Shown here piece after piece: positions 36,120 to 44,869 of a stretch of 64,000 bases of DNA. The DNA is from Pseudomonas entomophila L48. Lineage in GTDB: Bacteria; Pseudomonadota; Gammaproteobacteria; Pseudomonadales; Pseudomonadaceae. A program made the translations under genes and the position numbers. The notes under the pieces were generated by a model. That model worked only from the letters and a program-made list of their open reading frames with translations. It had not been told where the DNA came from and ran no database searches. The stretch spans positions 2,620,001 to 2,684,000 of the forward strand of contig NC_008027.1 of assembly GCF_000026105.1 (NCBI RefSeq). Reading direction: 5' to 3'. Position 1 is the stretch's first letter; every line of letters begins with the position of its first letter.

Positions 36120-36581
36120 CTAAATACCCCCTTGTCCTACATCAGGTTTTTTAGCAGCTTTAATCTGTTTGTTAAGATTTCTGACTAACTCGGGCAACTT
36201 GCCAAGATTGTCCCAATCCTGAATCGATGAGGCTATGACGGCAGCAATATCAACCAGAGATGCAATAATTCCAATGATTTTTGCCGCTTCCTGCAAGGAG
36301 AAGATAGTGTCCGCAGCGTCTTTGATCCCATCTTTGACTTTTTTGGCGCTACTTTGAATATCCTTTATGGCATTGGCAACGTACATATCGTAAGCGCTAT
36401 TCGCGCCTACCATGATCTTGCCCGCGTCGCTACTCATTTTCAGCAAATCATCATGAGGCAACCTTGTCGCTGGAGGGTTCTCCATTTCAGCATCAATTTT
36501 GTTCCTTATGTTGTCGTGCGATCTCTTCAAATCGTCATATATTTTCTTCAAGCCGGCGGGGTCAAGCGTGTTTTCGCTCAT
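36120..36581 (-). CDS. Hypothetical protein with amphipathic/hydrophobic helix
   Basis: A 153-aa helical protein with a hydrophobic stretch (AAKIIGIIASLVDIAAVIASSI, near 98-119) and long charged helices either side. No signal peptide. Its ATG overlaps the stop of the upstream lipoprotein gene (ATGA), so the two are coupled. The pattern (helical hairpin with a central apolar segment) recalls small membrane-inserting or toxin-like proteins, but I recognise no family. Confidence 0.6.
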   Translation of the reverse strand: MSENTLDPAGLKKIYDDLKRSHDNIRNKIDAEMENPPATRLPHDDLLKMSSDAGKIMVGANSAYDMYVANAIKDIQSSAKKVKDGIKDAADTIFSLQEAAKIIGIIASLVDIAAVIASSIQDWDNLGKLPELVRNLNKQIKAAKKPDVGQGGI

Positions 36582-37564
36582 TTGGAAGACTCTCCTTTGA
36601 AGGCTTCGTCATACTGCTTCCGTGCGGCCACGACCTTTTCCCTTGCCGCCTTCACATACTCGATAATTTGCTTTCCGGAGTCTGAATCAAGGGATCCAGA
36701 TTCTGTCGCTAACTTATGGTGTGTGTTCTTGATTTCCAATAGCGCCTCAGAGTAGGCCTCTGCCGCTTTCTTTTTGCTGGATATCTCGGCTAGCTTCGCA
36801 TCTCTTTCATTTTTAACATACAAGGCCCCCTCCAGTGTGTCAGCAGGGAAAGTGCTATCAGCCAAGTTGTACCAATTGCTCACGACCTTAGATTCTGAAT
36901 CAATCTTGCCGGCCTGGTCGCGTAGGATACTCGCAAGAAGATTCGCAAGAGTTCCAATGCTTTCATCGTTCTCCTGAATGATCCTTTTTAGCTCATGTTG
37001 TCGCCATAGGTCGAGCGGTATGCTTATTAGCTTAACCATGGCGCCATAAGCAGCATTTCGTTTCTCCTTCTCTTCCTTTGATGCGGACTCTGCTGTATAG
37101 GGGAGCTTGTTTAGATTGCTCACCAGTTCGTCAGTGCTCTTGTCAAGCGATACGACATCACTGCCAGAGAGTACCGCTAATTTTGCCATGTAATCCGAAA
37201 TGACTACGTGAAGACTTGCAATGGATTTTTTGTTGTCTTCATTAAGGCCTGCCGGGAACGGAGGGACAGTCAGCAGTGGTGGGCACGTTATTTCGCTCTT
37301 CTTCTTTTTCTGTATCCGAGCCTGCCTGCTTGAGTACTCATCGCAGTTGACTGAGTACAAAAGAGAGTTGTTTGTCTCTTCCAGTTTTGCCCGCCGGGCC
37401 GCTCCCTTGTCTAAATATCCAGTTATTTCGTTGGAGGAAGAAAGCGCTGCGGACTGCTCTGTGAACTTTTGTACTTCTTCAAGGTTCACACAACCAGCAG
37501 TAATCGAAAACAACACGACAACCAAGGCATTCCGAAACACGTTAAAGATCGCAGACATTCGCAT
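36578..37564 (-). CDS. Hypothetical lipoprotein, coiled-coil rich
   Basis: A 328-aa lipoprotein: signal segment NALVVVLFSITAGC with the lipobox TAGC. The rest is predicted helical and rich in Lys/Glu/Ser, with coiled-coil character (RDAKLAEISSKKKAAEAYSE near 260). The start at 37564 has AGGGA 7 nt upstream; 37579 is an alternative. Translationally coupled to the 153-aa gene downstream. Lower GC than the surrounding chromosome suggests transfer. Function unknown. Confidence 0.62.
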   Translation of the reverse strand: MRMSAIFNVFRNALVVVLFSITAGCVNLEEVQKFTEQSAALSSSNEITGYLDKGAARRAKLEETNNSLLYSVNCDEYSSRQARIQKKKKSEITCPPLLTVPPFPAGLNEDNKKSIASLHVVISDYMAKLAVLSGSDVVSLDKSTDELVSNLNKLPYTAESASKEEKEKRNAAYGAMVKLISIPLDLWRQHELKRIIQENDESIGTLANLLASILRDQAGKIDSESKVVSNWYNLADSTFPADTLEGALYVKNERDAKLAEISSKKKAAEAYSEALLEIKNTHHKLATESGSLDSDSGKQIIEYVKAAREKVVAARKQYDEAFKGESSK

Positions 37565-37579
37565 AGCTAGATCCCTCAT

Positions 37580-38096
37580 GTAGCCTGCGTAGGAGATGAG
37601 TGCACTAATGCCTGTGCGCTCGACGTGAGCAATTGCTCAGAGAGAAAGTCTAGACGAGTGGTCGAAAAGACAGCAAATCGTTCCAGCATATCCTGAGGTT
37701 AGCTTGAGCACTGATTGCATCTGGCTGTGGCGGCTTCACACCCACACATCAGAGAAATTGCGGTCTTGCCAAGCAACGACTGTGAATCGTTCCTGGTTTC
37801 GGAAGCGCTCGATGACCGCTCATGAGGGCTTTTGGCCTAGAGCTGTCCGCTTTGAACCACTGCTCCTGGCCATCTGCAACCCTCCACGAACGCCCGCGAT
37901 GGGGCGAAAGCCGTCGTTCGCGAGTACCCGTTTTCGGCCCATAGCCCCCGCAGACAAGCGATAGAGGGCTTGCATGATGGTGAGCTGTCAGCTCGATAAG
38001 CCCCGGATTACCTGTCGGCCAAACGGTCATGGCGGATTGCCTTGCGGGGACTATCGTTGCTTCTCTGGGCACCGACTACCGACCGAGGGCGCTGCA
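37580..38096. other. Intergenic region, no gene seen
   Basis: 517 nt between divergent genes. It contains the perfect palindrome GAGCAATTGCTC (near 37627) and no supported frame. Promoters for the lipoprotein gene (minus) and the DUF533 gene (plus) must lie here. Confidence 0.4.
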
Positions 38097-38813
38097 ATGA
38101 ACACCAGTGATCTACTCGAACAGTTACTTCGGGCCGGCCAGGCCTCACAAGCGCAACAAGGGAGCGGCGGCCTGTCATCGCAAGACGGCCTGGGTGGTTT
38201 GGGCGGCTTGCTGGGTGGGCTGCTTGGCGGCGGCAGTGCGGCGGGTGGCGGTGGTGGCCTTGGTGGTCTACTCGGCGGCCTGTTGGGTGGCGGTGGCGGT
38301 GGCGGCGTTACCCAGGGACGCTCCACAGGTGGTACCAACTACGCAGCCCTGGCGTCGTTGGGTATGCTAGCGTTCCAGGCCTATCAAAGCTGGCAGCGCA
38401 GCCAGGCGGCAGCCCCGCAACAGGCCCTGCGTACTGTCGATCAATTGTCCGGCCCCGAGGCCGACGATCACAGCCATGCCATCTTGCGCGCGCTGATTGC
38501 GGCAGCCAAGGCTGACGGTCGCATCGACCAGCAAGAAGAACAGTTGATCTACGCCGAAATCAAACGTCAAACCAACGATCCGCAACTGCAGCAATGGCTG
38601 GACGAGGAAGTCAGCAAGCCTCTCGATGCTGCCGAGGTGGCGCAGTCGGCTCAGGACCCGGCCATGGCCGCGGAAATGTACCTCGCCAGCGTGATGCTGG
38701 TGGATGACCAGCAGGCCGCAGAGCGGGCCTATCTGGACGAATTGGCCAGTGCACTGCAAATCGATCCGACATTGCAGGTGCATCTGGAGCAGCAAGCCAA
38801 GGGAGCCGCTTGA
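38097..38813 (+). CDS. DUF533/TerB-like protein with Gly-rich N-terminal region
   Basis: A 238-aa protein. Residues about 30-80 are an extreme glycine/leucine low-complexity tract (repeated GGLLGGLLGG). The C-terminal half is a DUF533 (YebE-like) domain with TerB-like helices: AILRALIAAAKADGRIDQQEEQ near 140-161 and the acidic DGRID pattern. It may associate with the inner membrane. It starts at an ATG after GAGGGCGCTGC, with no strong ribosome site. Gene and family are clear; function is not known. Confidence 0.82.
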   Translation: MNTSDLLEQLLRAGQASQAQQGSGGLSSQDGLGGLGGLLGGLLGGGSAAGGGGGLGGLLGGLLGGGGGGGVTQGRSTGGTNYAALASLGMLAFQAYQSWQRSQAAAPQQALRTVDQLSGPEADDHSHAILRALIAAAKADGRIDQQEEQLIYAEIKRQTNDPQLQQWLDEEVSKPLDAAEVAQSAQDPAMAAEMYLASVMLVDDQQAAERAYLDELASALQIDPTLQVHLEQQAKGAA

Positions 38814-39234
38814 CCGGGCTGAAGTGTCCGCGCTCCTCATCAATCCGAAGCCTGTACAGGTAAGCCCTGAGAAATTGCATGCACGCTTGTTTCTAGCTCA
38901 ACCATTTCAACGTCTCAGAGGAGCAAGGAGCGTTTGGAGCGGCTGCCGGGCGGGTAGGGAGGGCGCTCGGCTTTATGCAGAGGTAGTTGAACCTCCGTTA
39001 ATGGAACGCACAGATATTGTCACAGGGTGACTGTTGATTAATAGCAAAGCGCAATATTCATCACGCTCTATCTGATATAAGCGGTTTAACTGGTTTGTTC
39101 TTGGTTTTTACGCATTGTCAATGCTCGGCGCGAGAACCGTCGATTCCTCTGCTCCAGCACCTGCTGGTGATTTGCCAAATGGCGTTCTAGCGCCTCTACT
39201 GTAGAGAGTTGGGTAGCATCGAGAGGGGACCGAC
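38814..39234. other. Intergenic region, no gene seen
   Basis: 421 nt with falling GC content toward 39100. A ribosome site (GAGAGGGG) at its right end belongs to the next gene. No frame or repeat is supported. Confidence 0.4.
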
Positions 39235-39777
39235 ATGGCGACAGGTAAGCAGGAGCATTCGCGTGGCGAAGCTGTTGGTGATTCGCTTCATCATTTCACA
39301 GATGCTGCGCGGTCCATAAAGAAGAGCTTTGTTGATCCGCGCCGAGACTGGTATGCGAAGCACCAGTCTTACCCTTTCTATATGTTCAGGGTGTGTGGCA
39401 TCGTAACAATAGTGCTTGGAGTTATCCTTCCCGTCATTACAGTTACAGATCTTCAGCATAAAGACGTAGTTATGCCGGTAGTGAGCTTGACGATAGCCGT
39501 ACTGACAGGAGTAAGTAATTTTTTTCGTTGGGAAAGAAGCTGGCGAGGGCGGGAGCAATCAAAATTTGCGATCGATGCACTCGAGGCAAAATGGGAGTTA
39601 GAGCTTGCGAAAGCCACCCATGTACTTGCGGAAGAAAAGCGTTTGGAGTACGCCTACACTGCGACCAATGATTTTTTCACAAATGTTCGAATCGTCTCTG
39701 CTGCCGAGACTGACGAATTTTTTAGTGGCATGCAATTCCCTCAGGTAGAAAAACCGGAAAAAACGGGTGAAAAATGA
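39235..39777 (+). CDS. DUF4231 (SLATT-like) two-helix membrane protein
   Basis: A 180-aa protein with two membrane segments (MFRVCGIVTIVLGVILPVI and VVMPVVSLTIAVLTGVSNFF, near 50-97), followed by a soluble helical part with WRGREQSKFAIDALEAK. This is the DUF4231 layout, a member of the SLATT superfamily, which has been proposed (Burroughs/Aravind) to form pore effectors in nucleotide-signalling conflict systems. Its ribosome site is GAGAGGGG, 5-6 nt upstream. No partner nucleotide cyclase or sensor gene is next to it, so a defence role is only a suggestion. Confidence 0.7.
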   Translation: MATGKQEHSRGEAVGDSLHHFTDAARSIKKSFVDPRRDWYAKHQSYPFYMFRVCGIVTIVLGVILPVITVTDLQHKDVVMPVVSLTIAVLTGVSNFFRWERSWRGREQSKFAIDALEAKWELELAKATHVLAEEKRLEYAYTATNDFFTNVRIVSAAETDEFFSGMQFPQVEKPEKTGEK

Positions 39778-39853
39778 CTGCTGGATGGTGTCGGGATAAT
39801 CGACGTAAGCAATAAGGTTGTGTATCAACTGTGAAGATTGTCTGGTCGCCAAT

Positions 39854-40426
39854 TCAACTAATAAAAATAATCTTCGAAACCAACTCCGCACTGTTCTTCG
39901 CCTGCAGCTTCTTCATCAACCGCGCCCGATGCACCTCCACCGTCCGATGCGATATCCCCAGCTGCCGCGCCACCTCCTTGCACGTCAACCCATTCACGAT
40001 ATGCAACGAAATCTCCCGCTCCCGAGGCGTCAGTTGCACCGTCGGCGCCGGCTGCCGATCCAGCCGCTCGAAATGCCAGATCATCAGCTCGAACGGATCC
40101 TCCGTCGTCAACGTGAACCCATGCGCCCGCGCCCAGAACACCTCGCCATTGCGGTGCTGCATGAAACGCTCATCGGTATAGAAAGCCCCCAGCCCATTGC
40201 GCAGCCAGTGCTCGCTGCGCTCACCAATGGCCTGGTAATCCGCATGGGAGGGATACAACAACAGGGTCAGGTGCCCTTGCAGTTCCTCACGGGTATACCC
40301 GAACAGCCGCGCAAACGCCTGGTTGCAATCGAGCATCCGCCGATGCCCGGTAATCAGTTGCGGCGCGGGCGACACCTGAAATGCCAGGCGCTCGAGGTCG
40401 GGGTAGGGTGGGGTGTGTACGGTCAT
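39854..40426 (-). CDS. PAS-LuxR transcriptional regulator
   Basis: A 190-aa regulator: a PAS domain (QVSPAPQLITGHRRMLDCNQ, near 10-110) then a LuxR-type helix-turn-helix (LTPREREISLHIVNGLTCKE, near 130-190). The start at 40426 follows AGGA; a GTG at 40471 is possible. It is divergent from the thiolase-ligase-MFS genes and may control them. Confidence 0.85.
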   Translation of the reverse strand: MTVHTPPYPDLERLAFQVSPAPQLITGHRRMLDCNQAFARLFGYTREELQGHLTLLLYPSHADYQAIGERSEHWLRNGLGAFYTDERFMQHRNGEVFWARAHGFTLTTEDPFELMIWHFERLDRQPAPTVQLTPREREISLHIVNGLTCKEVARQLGISHRTVEVHRARLMKKLQAKNSAELVSKIIFIS

Positions 40427-40566
40427 CAGGCGTCCTGCCTCGGTGTCATGGTCATGCCCCGTAGCGCTCACTACTTACTCACGTACGTAGTTGCCCCAAC
40501 TAGCGTGGGATTCGGGTGCTGACACATTGTATGGATTACCCGCTTCAAGGACAGAAGAAAATCACC

Positions 40567-41745
40567 ATGTTTCACGATTCCGTTTCCATCGTCGCAGCCG
40601 CGCACAGTCCTTTTGGTCGCCTGGATGGCCTGAACCTCGAGGACCTGATCGTCAAGGTCACCCGCGACGCCCTGGCCGATGCCGCCATCGAGGCCGCCGA
40701 GATCGATGCGTTGTTCCTCGGCCACTTCAACTCGGGGCTGGTGGCCGATGGCTTTCCCGCCTCGCTGATGCTGCAGGCCGACCCGCAACTGCGCTTCAAG
40801 CCCGCCACCCGCTGCGAGAACGCCTGCGCCTCGGGGGCGGCGGCGATCCAGGCGGGGATCCACGCTATCCGCAGCGGCGCCGCCGAGCTGGTGCTGGTGG
40901 TGGGGGCCGAGAAGATGACCGGCAACAGCACGGTCGAGGTCACCCGGGCGCTGGCCGGCGCCGGTTACCAGAACGCGATGTCGGAGGCTGGGCTGAGCTT
41001 TGCCCAGCTGTTCGGCCAGGTGGCGCAGCAGTACACCGAGCGTTATCACAGCCCGCTGGCATCGATGGCGGCGATCGCGGTGAAGAACCACGCCAACGCC
41101 ATGGCCAACCCGCTGGCGCAGATGCACCGGGTGATGGATTTCGAGCACTGCAACAACCCCTCGCCGAGCAACCCGCTGATCGCGCCGCCGCTGCGCCTGA
41201 CCGACTGCTCGCTGATCAGCGATGGCGCGGCGGCGATCATCCTGGCGTCGCCGCGCCGGGCGCGGTCGATGCGGCGCCAGGTGGCGATCCGTTCGATGGT
41301 GCAGGTCAACGATTTCCTGCCGTTGTCGCGCCGCGACATGCTGGCCTTCGAGGGGCCGCAGCGGGCAATTCACGGGGCGTTGCGCGAAACCGGTGTGACC
41401 CTGAACGACCTGAGCTTCGCCGAGGTCCACGACTGTTTCACCATCGCCGAACTGCTGATCTACGAGGCCATGGGCCTGGCGCCCAGAGGGGAAGGGCACC
41501 GTGCCATCGACGACGGCACCGTGCGCCCGGGCGGGCGCCTGCCGGTGAACCTGTCCGGCGGGCTCAAGGCCAAGGGGCATCCGGTGGGCGCTACCGGAGT
41601 GTCGATGCACGCCCTGGGCTTTGCCCAGCTGGTTGGCGAACCTATCGGCCTGGGGGTGCCGGGTGCCGAGTTCGGCCTGCTGTTCAACATGGGCGGCATG
41701 GCGGTGGCCAACTACGCCAGTGTCCTGCAGGCGGTGCGGGTGTGA
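40567..41745 (+). CDS. Thiolase-family acyl-CoA acetyltransferase
   Basis: A 392-aa thiolase of the SCP-x/acetoacetyl type. The nucleophilic Cys lies in RCENACASGAAAI (near 81-93), and C-terminal motifs are EVHDCFTIAE and GGLKAKGHPVGATG (His and a Gly-rich loop). It probably cleaves or forms a 3-ketoacyl-CoA. It is followed by an acyl-CoA ligase (1 nt gap) and an MFS transporter: a small catabolic operon for an imported organic acid. Upstream is the PAS-LuxR gene on the other strand. Confidence 0.87.
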   Translation: MFHDSVSIVAAAHSPFGRLDGLNLEDLIVKVTRDALADAAIEAAEIDALFLGHFNSGLVADGFPASLMLQADPQLRFKPATRCENACASGAAAIQAGIHAIRSGAAELVLVVGAEKMTGNSTVEVTRALAGAGYQNAMSEAGLSFAQLFGQVAQQYTERYHSPLASMAAIAVKNHANAMANPLAQMHRVMDFEHCNNPSPSNPLIAPPLRLTDCSLISDGAAAIILASPRRARSMRRQVAIRSMVQVNDFLPLSRRDMLAFEGPQRAIHGALRETGVTLNDLSFAEVHDCFTIAELLIYEAMGLAPRGEGHRAIDDGTVRPGGRLPVNLSGGLKAKGHPVGATGVSMHALGFAQLVGEPIGLGVPGAEFGLLFNMGGMAVANYASVLQAVRV

Positions 41746-41746
41746 C

Positions 41747-43288
41747 ATGAACATCGCCAACTGGTTGTGCGACACCGCCCAGCGCTGGCCCCAACGCGCG
41801 GCGCTGTTCGAGGGCGCGCGCCAGGTGGCCGATTACCAGGCGTTCGCCGCGCGGGCCCGGGCTCGGGCCCTGCAACTGCGTCACGAACATGGCATCTCAC
41901 CGGGCGACCGGGTGGCGCTGCTGATGAAGAACAGCTGCGGCTACCTGGAACTGCTGTACGCCATCTGGTGGTGCGGGGCGGTGGCGGTGCCGATCAACAG
42001 CAAGCTGCACGCCCTGGAAGCCGCCTGGATTGCCGGCAACGCCGGGGCCTGGCTGATCTACACCGATGACGGCCAGGTGTTTGATGGCATCGCCTTGCCG
42101 CTCGGCTGCCGGGAACTGGCCGCGCCCGGGCTGGGTGAACTTCGGCAGATGGCGGGCGTTGAACTGGTGCGGCCTCAGCCTCGGGCAGACGCCGACCTGG
42201 CCTGGCTGTTCTACACCTCCGGCACCACCGGGCGCTCCAAGGGGGTGAAGCTGTCCCATGGCAACCTGGTCGCCATGTCCCTGTGCTACCCGCTGGATGT
42301 GGACACGGTGGACGCGGACGATGCGGTGGTCTATGCCGCGCCGATCTCCCACGGCGCCGGGCTCTACAACTTCATCCACGTACGCTGTGGCGCCCGGCAT
42401 GTGGTGCCCGAGTCCCGCGGGTTCCAGGCGGCGGAGCTGTTCGATCTGGCCCGGGCGGTGGGCAATGTCAGCCTGTTCGCCGCGCCGACCATGGTCAAGC
42501 GCATGGTCGAGCAGGCCCGGCAGCAGGGTTATGGCGGTGAAGGGCTGAAGACCATCGTCTACGGCGGCGGGCCAATGTACCTGGCCGATCTGGAACAGGC
42601 TTTGGACACCTTCGGCCCGCGCCTGGTGCAGATTTACGGCCAGGGCGAATGCCCGATGACCATCAGCGCGCTGTCCCGGGAGGTCATCGCCGACCGTAGC
42701 AACCCCGACTGGCCGCGCATCGCCGCCTCGGTGGGGCGTGCCCAGGCTTGCGTCGAGGTGCGGGTAGTGGACGCTGACGGACACCCCTTGCCGCCCGGGC
42801 AAACCGGTGAGATCGCCGTGCGCGGCGCGCCGGTGATGCAGGGCTATTGGGACAATCCGCAGGCCACCCGTGCCGCCCTGGTGGACGGCTGGCTGCTGAC
42901 CGGCGACATTGGCCAGCTCGATGAACAGGGCTACCTGACCCTCACCGACCGCAGCAAGGATGTGATCATCTCCGGCGGCAGCAACATCTACCCGCGGGAA
43001 GTGGAAGAGGTGCTGATGCAGCACCCCGGGGTGTTCGAAGTGTGCGTGGTGGGTGAGGCCGACCCCGAGTGGGGCGAGTCGGTGGTGGCCTTTGTGGTGC
43101 CGCGCCGGCCGGGTTGCCTCCAGGCCCAGGCGCTCAACGACTGGTTCCTGGCGCGCATGGCCTCGTTCAAGAAACCGAAAAAATACCAGTTCTGCACCGA
43201 GCTGCCGAAAAACAGCTATGGCAAGATTCTCAAGACCCGCGTGCGGCAGTGGCTGCAAGACCCGAAAGGGGCCTTGAGCAGCCCCTGA
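41747..43288 (+). CDS. AMP-dependent acyl-CoA synthetase/ligase
   Basis: A 513-aa adenylate-forming ligase. Motifs: LFYTSGTTGRSKGVKLSHGN, YGQGECPMT, TGDIGQLDEQGYL, GGSNIYPREVEEVL and a terminal NSYGKILK lysine. It activates an organic acid to its CoA ester, feeding the thiolase encoded just upstream (TGACATG junction). The exact substrate (medium-chain, aromatic or side-chain acid) cannot be told from the sequence. Confidence 0.88.
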   Translation: MNIANWLCDTAQRWPQRAALFEGARQVADYQAFAARARARALQLRHEHGISPGDRVALLMKNSCGYLELLYAIWWCGAVAVPINSKLHALEAAWIAGNAGAWLIYTDDGQVFDGIALPLGCRELAAPGLGELRQMAGVELVRPQPRADADLAWLFYTSGTTGRSKGVKLSHGNLVAMSLCYPLDVDTVDADDAVVYAAPISHGAGLYNFIHVRCGARHVVPESRGFQAAELFDLARAVGNVSLFAAPTMVKRMVEQARQQGYGGEGLKTIVYGGGPMYLADLEQALDTFGPRLVQIYGQGECPMTISALSREVIADRSNPDWPRIAASVGRAQACVEVRVVDADGHPLPPGQTGEIAVRGAPVMQGYWDNPQATRAALVDGWLLTGDIGQLDEQGYLTLTDRSKDVIISGGSNIYPREVEEVLMQHPGVFEVCVVGEADPEWGESVVAFVVPRRPGCLQAQALNDWFLARMASFKKPKKYQFCTELPKNSYGKILKTRVRQWLQDPKGALSSP

Positions 43289-43330
43289 AGCACGCTATTC
43301 ATGGACAGCAACACGACAGGAGTTCCCTTG

Positions 43331-44671
43331 ATGGGCATGTCACTCAGTACCCCCCAGCGCCAGCGGCGCCGGGCGTTTCTCGGCGCCACCACCGGCCACT
43401 TGATCGAATGGTACGACTACGGCGTCTACGGCTTCCTGGCCTTGTACATCGGCAAGGCCTTCTTCGTTTCCGACGACCCCACCAGCAGCTTGCTGGCCAG
43501 CTTCGCGGCCTTTGCCCTGAGCTTCTTCATCCGCCCCTTGGGCGGTTTGTTCTTCGGCCCCCTGGCAGACCGCATCGGCCGCCGCCGCACGCTGATCACG
43601 GTGCTGGTGCTGATGGCCGGCTCCACCTTCCTGCTCGGCCTGTTACCGACCTACGCCAGCATTGGTATCGCCGCGCCGGTGATCCTGGTGCTGATCCGCT
43701 GCGTGCAGGGCTTCTCCGCTGGCGGCGAGATCGGCACCATCACCAGTTTCATCTCCGAATACGCTGGCCCCGGGCGCCGTGGCTTCGCCACCTGCTGGCT
43801 GATGGTCACCGCCGTGCTAGGCCTGTTGCTGGGTGGCGCCGTGGCCAACGGCATGACCTGGGCGCTGGGTGCCGAGCTGATGCAGGAGTGGGGCTGGCGC
43901 ATTCCGTTCCTGATTGCCGGCCCATTGGGCTTCATCTCGCTGTATATCCGCCTGAAGCTGGAGGACAGCCCGGAGTTCATCGCGCTGGTGGAGGCCGGGG
44001 AAACCTCCAAGGCGCCGCTGCGCGAGGTGTGGCAGTGGAAGCGTTCGATCGCCCTGGTGTTCTTCATCATCACCTTGCACAGTTCGATCTTCTACCTGGT
44101 GCTGACCTTCGCCTCGACCTACATGTCCAACACCCTCAAGTTCGACAGCGGCACCACCTTGCTTTACGTGTTCGTCGCCAGCCTATCGGCGGCGGTGGTG
44201 ATGCCGTTTGGCGGCGCGTTCACCGACCGCTACGGGCGCAAACCGTTCCTGATGGTGATCGGCGTCCTGGCGACCCTGGCCATGTACTGGTTCTTCAAGG
44301 CGGCGCCCGGCGCCACCCCGGCCACCTTGTTCTGGCCGTTGATGGCGGTGGCGATCCTGTTCGGGCTGTATGCGTCGTCGACCTATGCGCTGATGAGCGA
44401 GCTGCTGCCGACGCGTATCCGCTCCACCGGCATCGCCATGGCCTACAACATCCCAGTGGCGGTGTTCGGCGGCAGCGCGCCGTTGATTTCCACCTGGTTG
44501 ATCAAGGTGACCGGCGACATCACCGCGCCCTGGTATTTCTATGTGGCGACCGGGGTGGCATCGCTGATTGCGCTGGTGGTACTGCGCAAGGAAGATTTCG
44601 TGGCGTGTGCCCAGGATGTGCGGCAGCCGGGTGATATTGAATCGAGCCCCTTGAACCTGCGTTCGGTTTGA
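43331..44671 (+). CDS. MFS transporter, metabolite:H+ symporter (MHS) family
   Basis: A 446-aa, 12-helix transporter of the MHS group (KgtP/ProP/CitA-like). The N-terminal HLIEWYDYGVYGFLALYIGK and the loop GPLADRIGRRRTLI are typical. The start at 43331 has AGGAG with an 8-nt spacer; the ATG at 43301 lacks one. It probably imports the carboxylic acid used by the ligase and thiolase. Confidence 0.9.
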   Translation: MGMSLSTPQRQRRRAFLGATTGHLIEWYDYGVYGFLALYIGKAFFVSDDPTSSLLASFAAFALSFFIRPLGGLFFGPLADRIGRRRTLITVLVLMAGSTFLLGLLPTYASIGIAAPVILVLIRCVQGFSAGGEIGTITSFISEYAGPGRRGFATCWLMVTAVLGLLLGGAVANGMTWALGAELMQEWGWRIPFLIAGPLGFISLYIRLKLEDSPEFIALVEAGETSKAPLREVWQWKRSIALVFFIITLHSSIFYLVLTFASTYMSNTLKFDSGTTLLYVFVASLSAAVVMPFGGAFTDRYGRKPFLMVIGVLATLAMYWFFKAAPGATPATLFWPLMAVAILFGLYASSTYALMSELLPTRIRSTGIAMAYNIPVAVFGGSAPLISTWLIKVTGDITAPWYFYVATGVASLIALVVLRKEDFVACAQDVRQPGDIESSPLNLRSV

Positions 44672-44676
44672 CCCCG

Positions 44677-44763
44677 TGTAGGAGCCGGCCTTGCCGGCGA
44701 ACACCGGCATAGCCGGTGCCAGCCACCGCGTTGCCTGTTTCGCCGGCAAGGCCGGCTCCTACA
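44677..44763. repeat. REP pair (inverted)
   Basis: TGTAGGAGCCGGCCTTGCCG and its inverted copy flanking a short spacer, directly after the MFS stop. Confidence 0.82.
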
Positions 44764-44869
44764 ACTCCATTCGCACCTGCCTGTTGAGGCTTTGCCTGCT
44801 CTCGGCAACAATCGGTTACGATGCCGGTTGCTGAAAACGGCACAGACTCACTGGCCTGCGAAGAACAAC

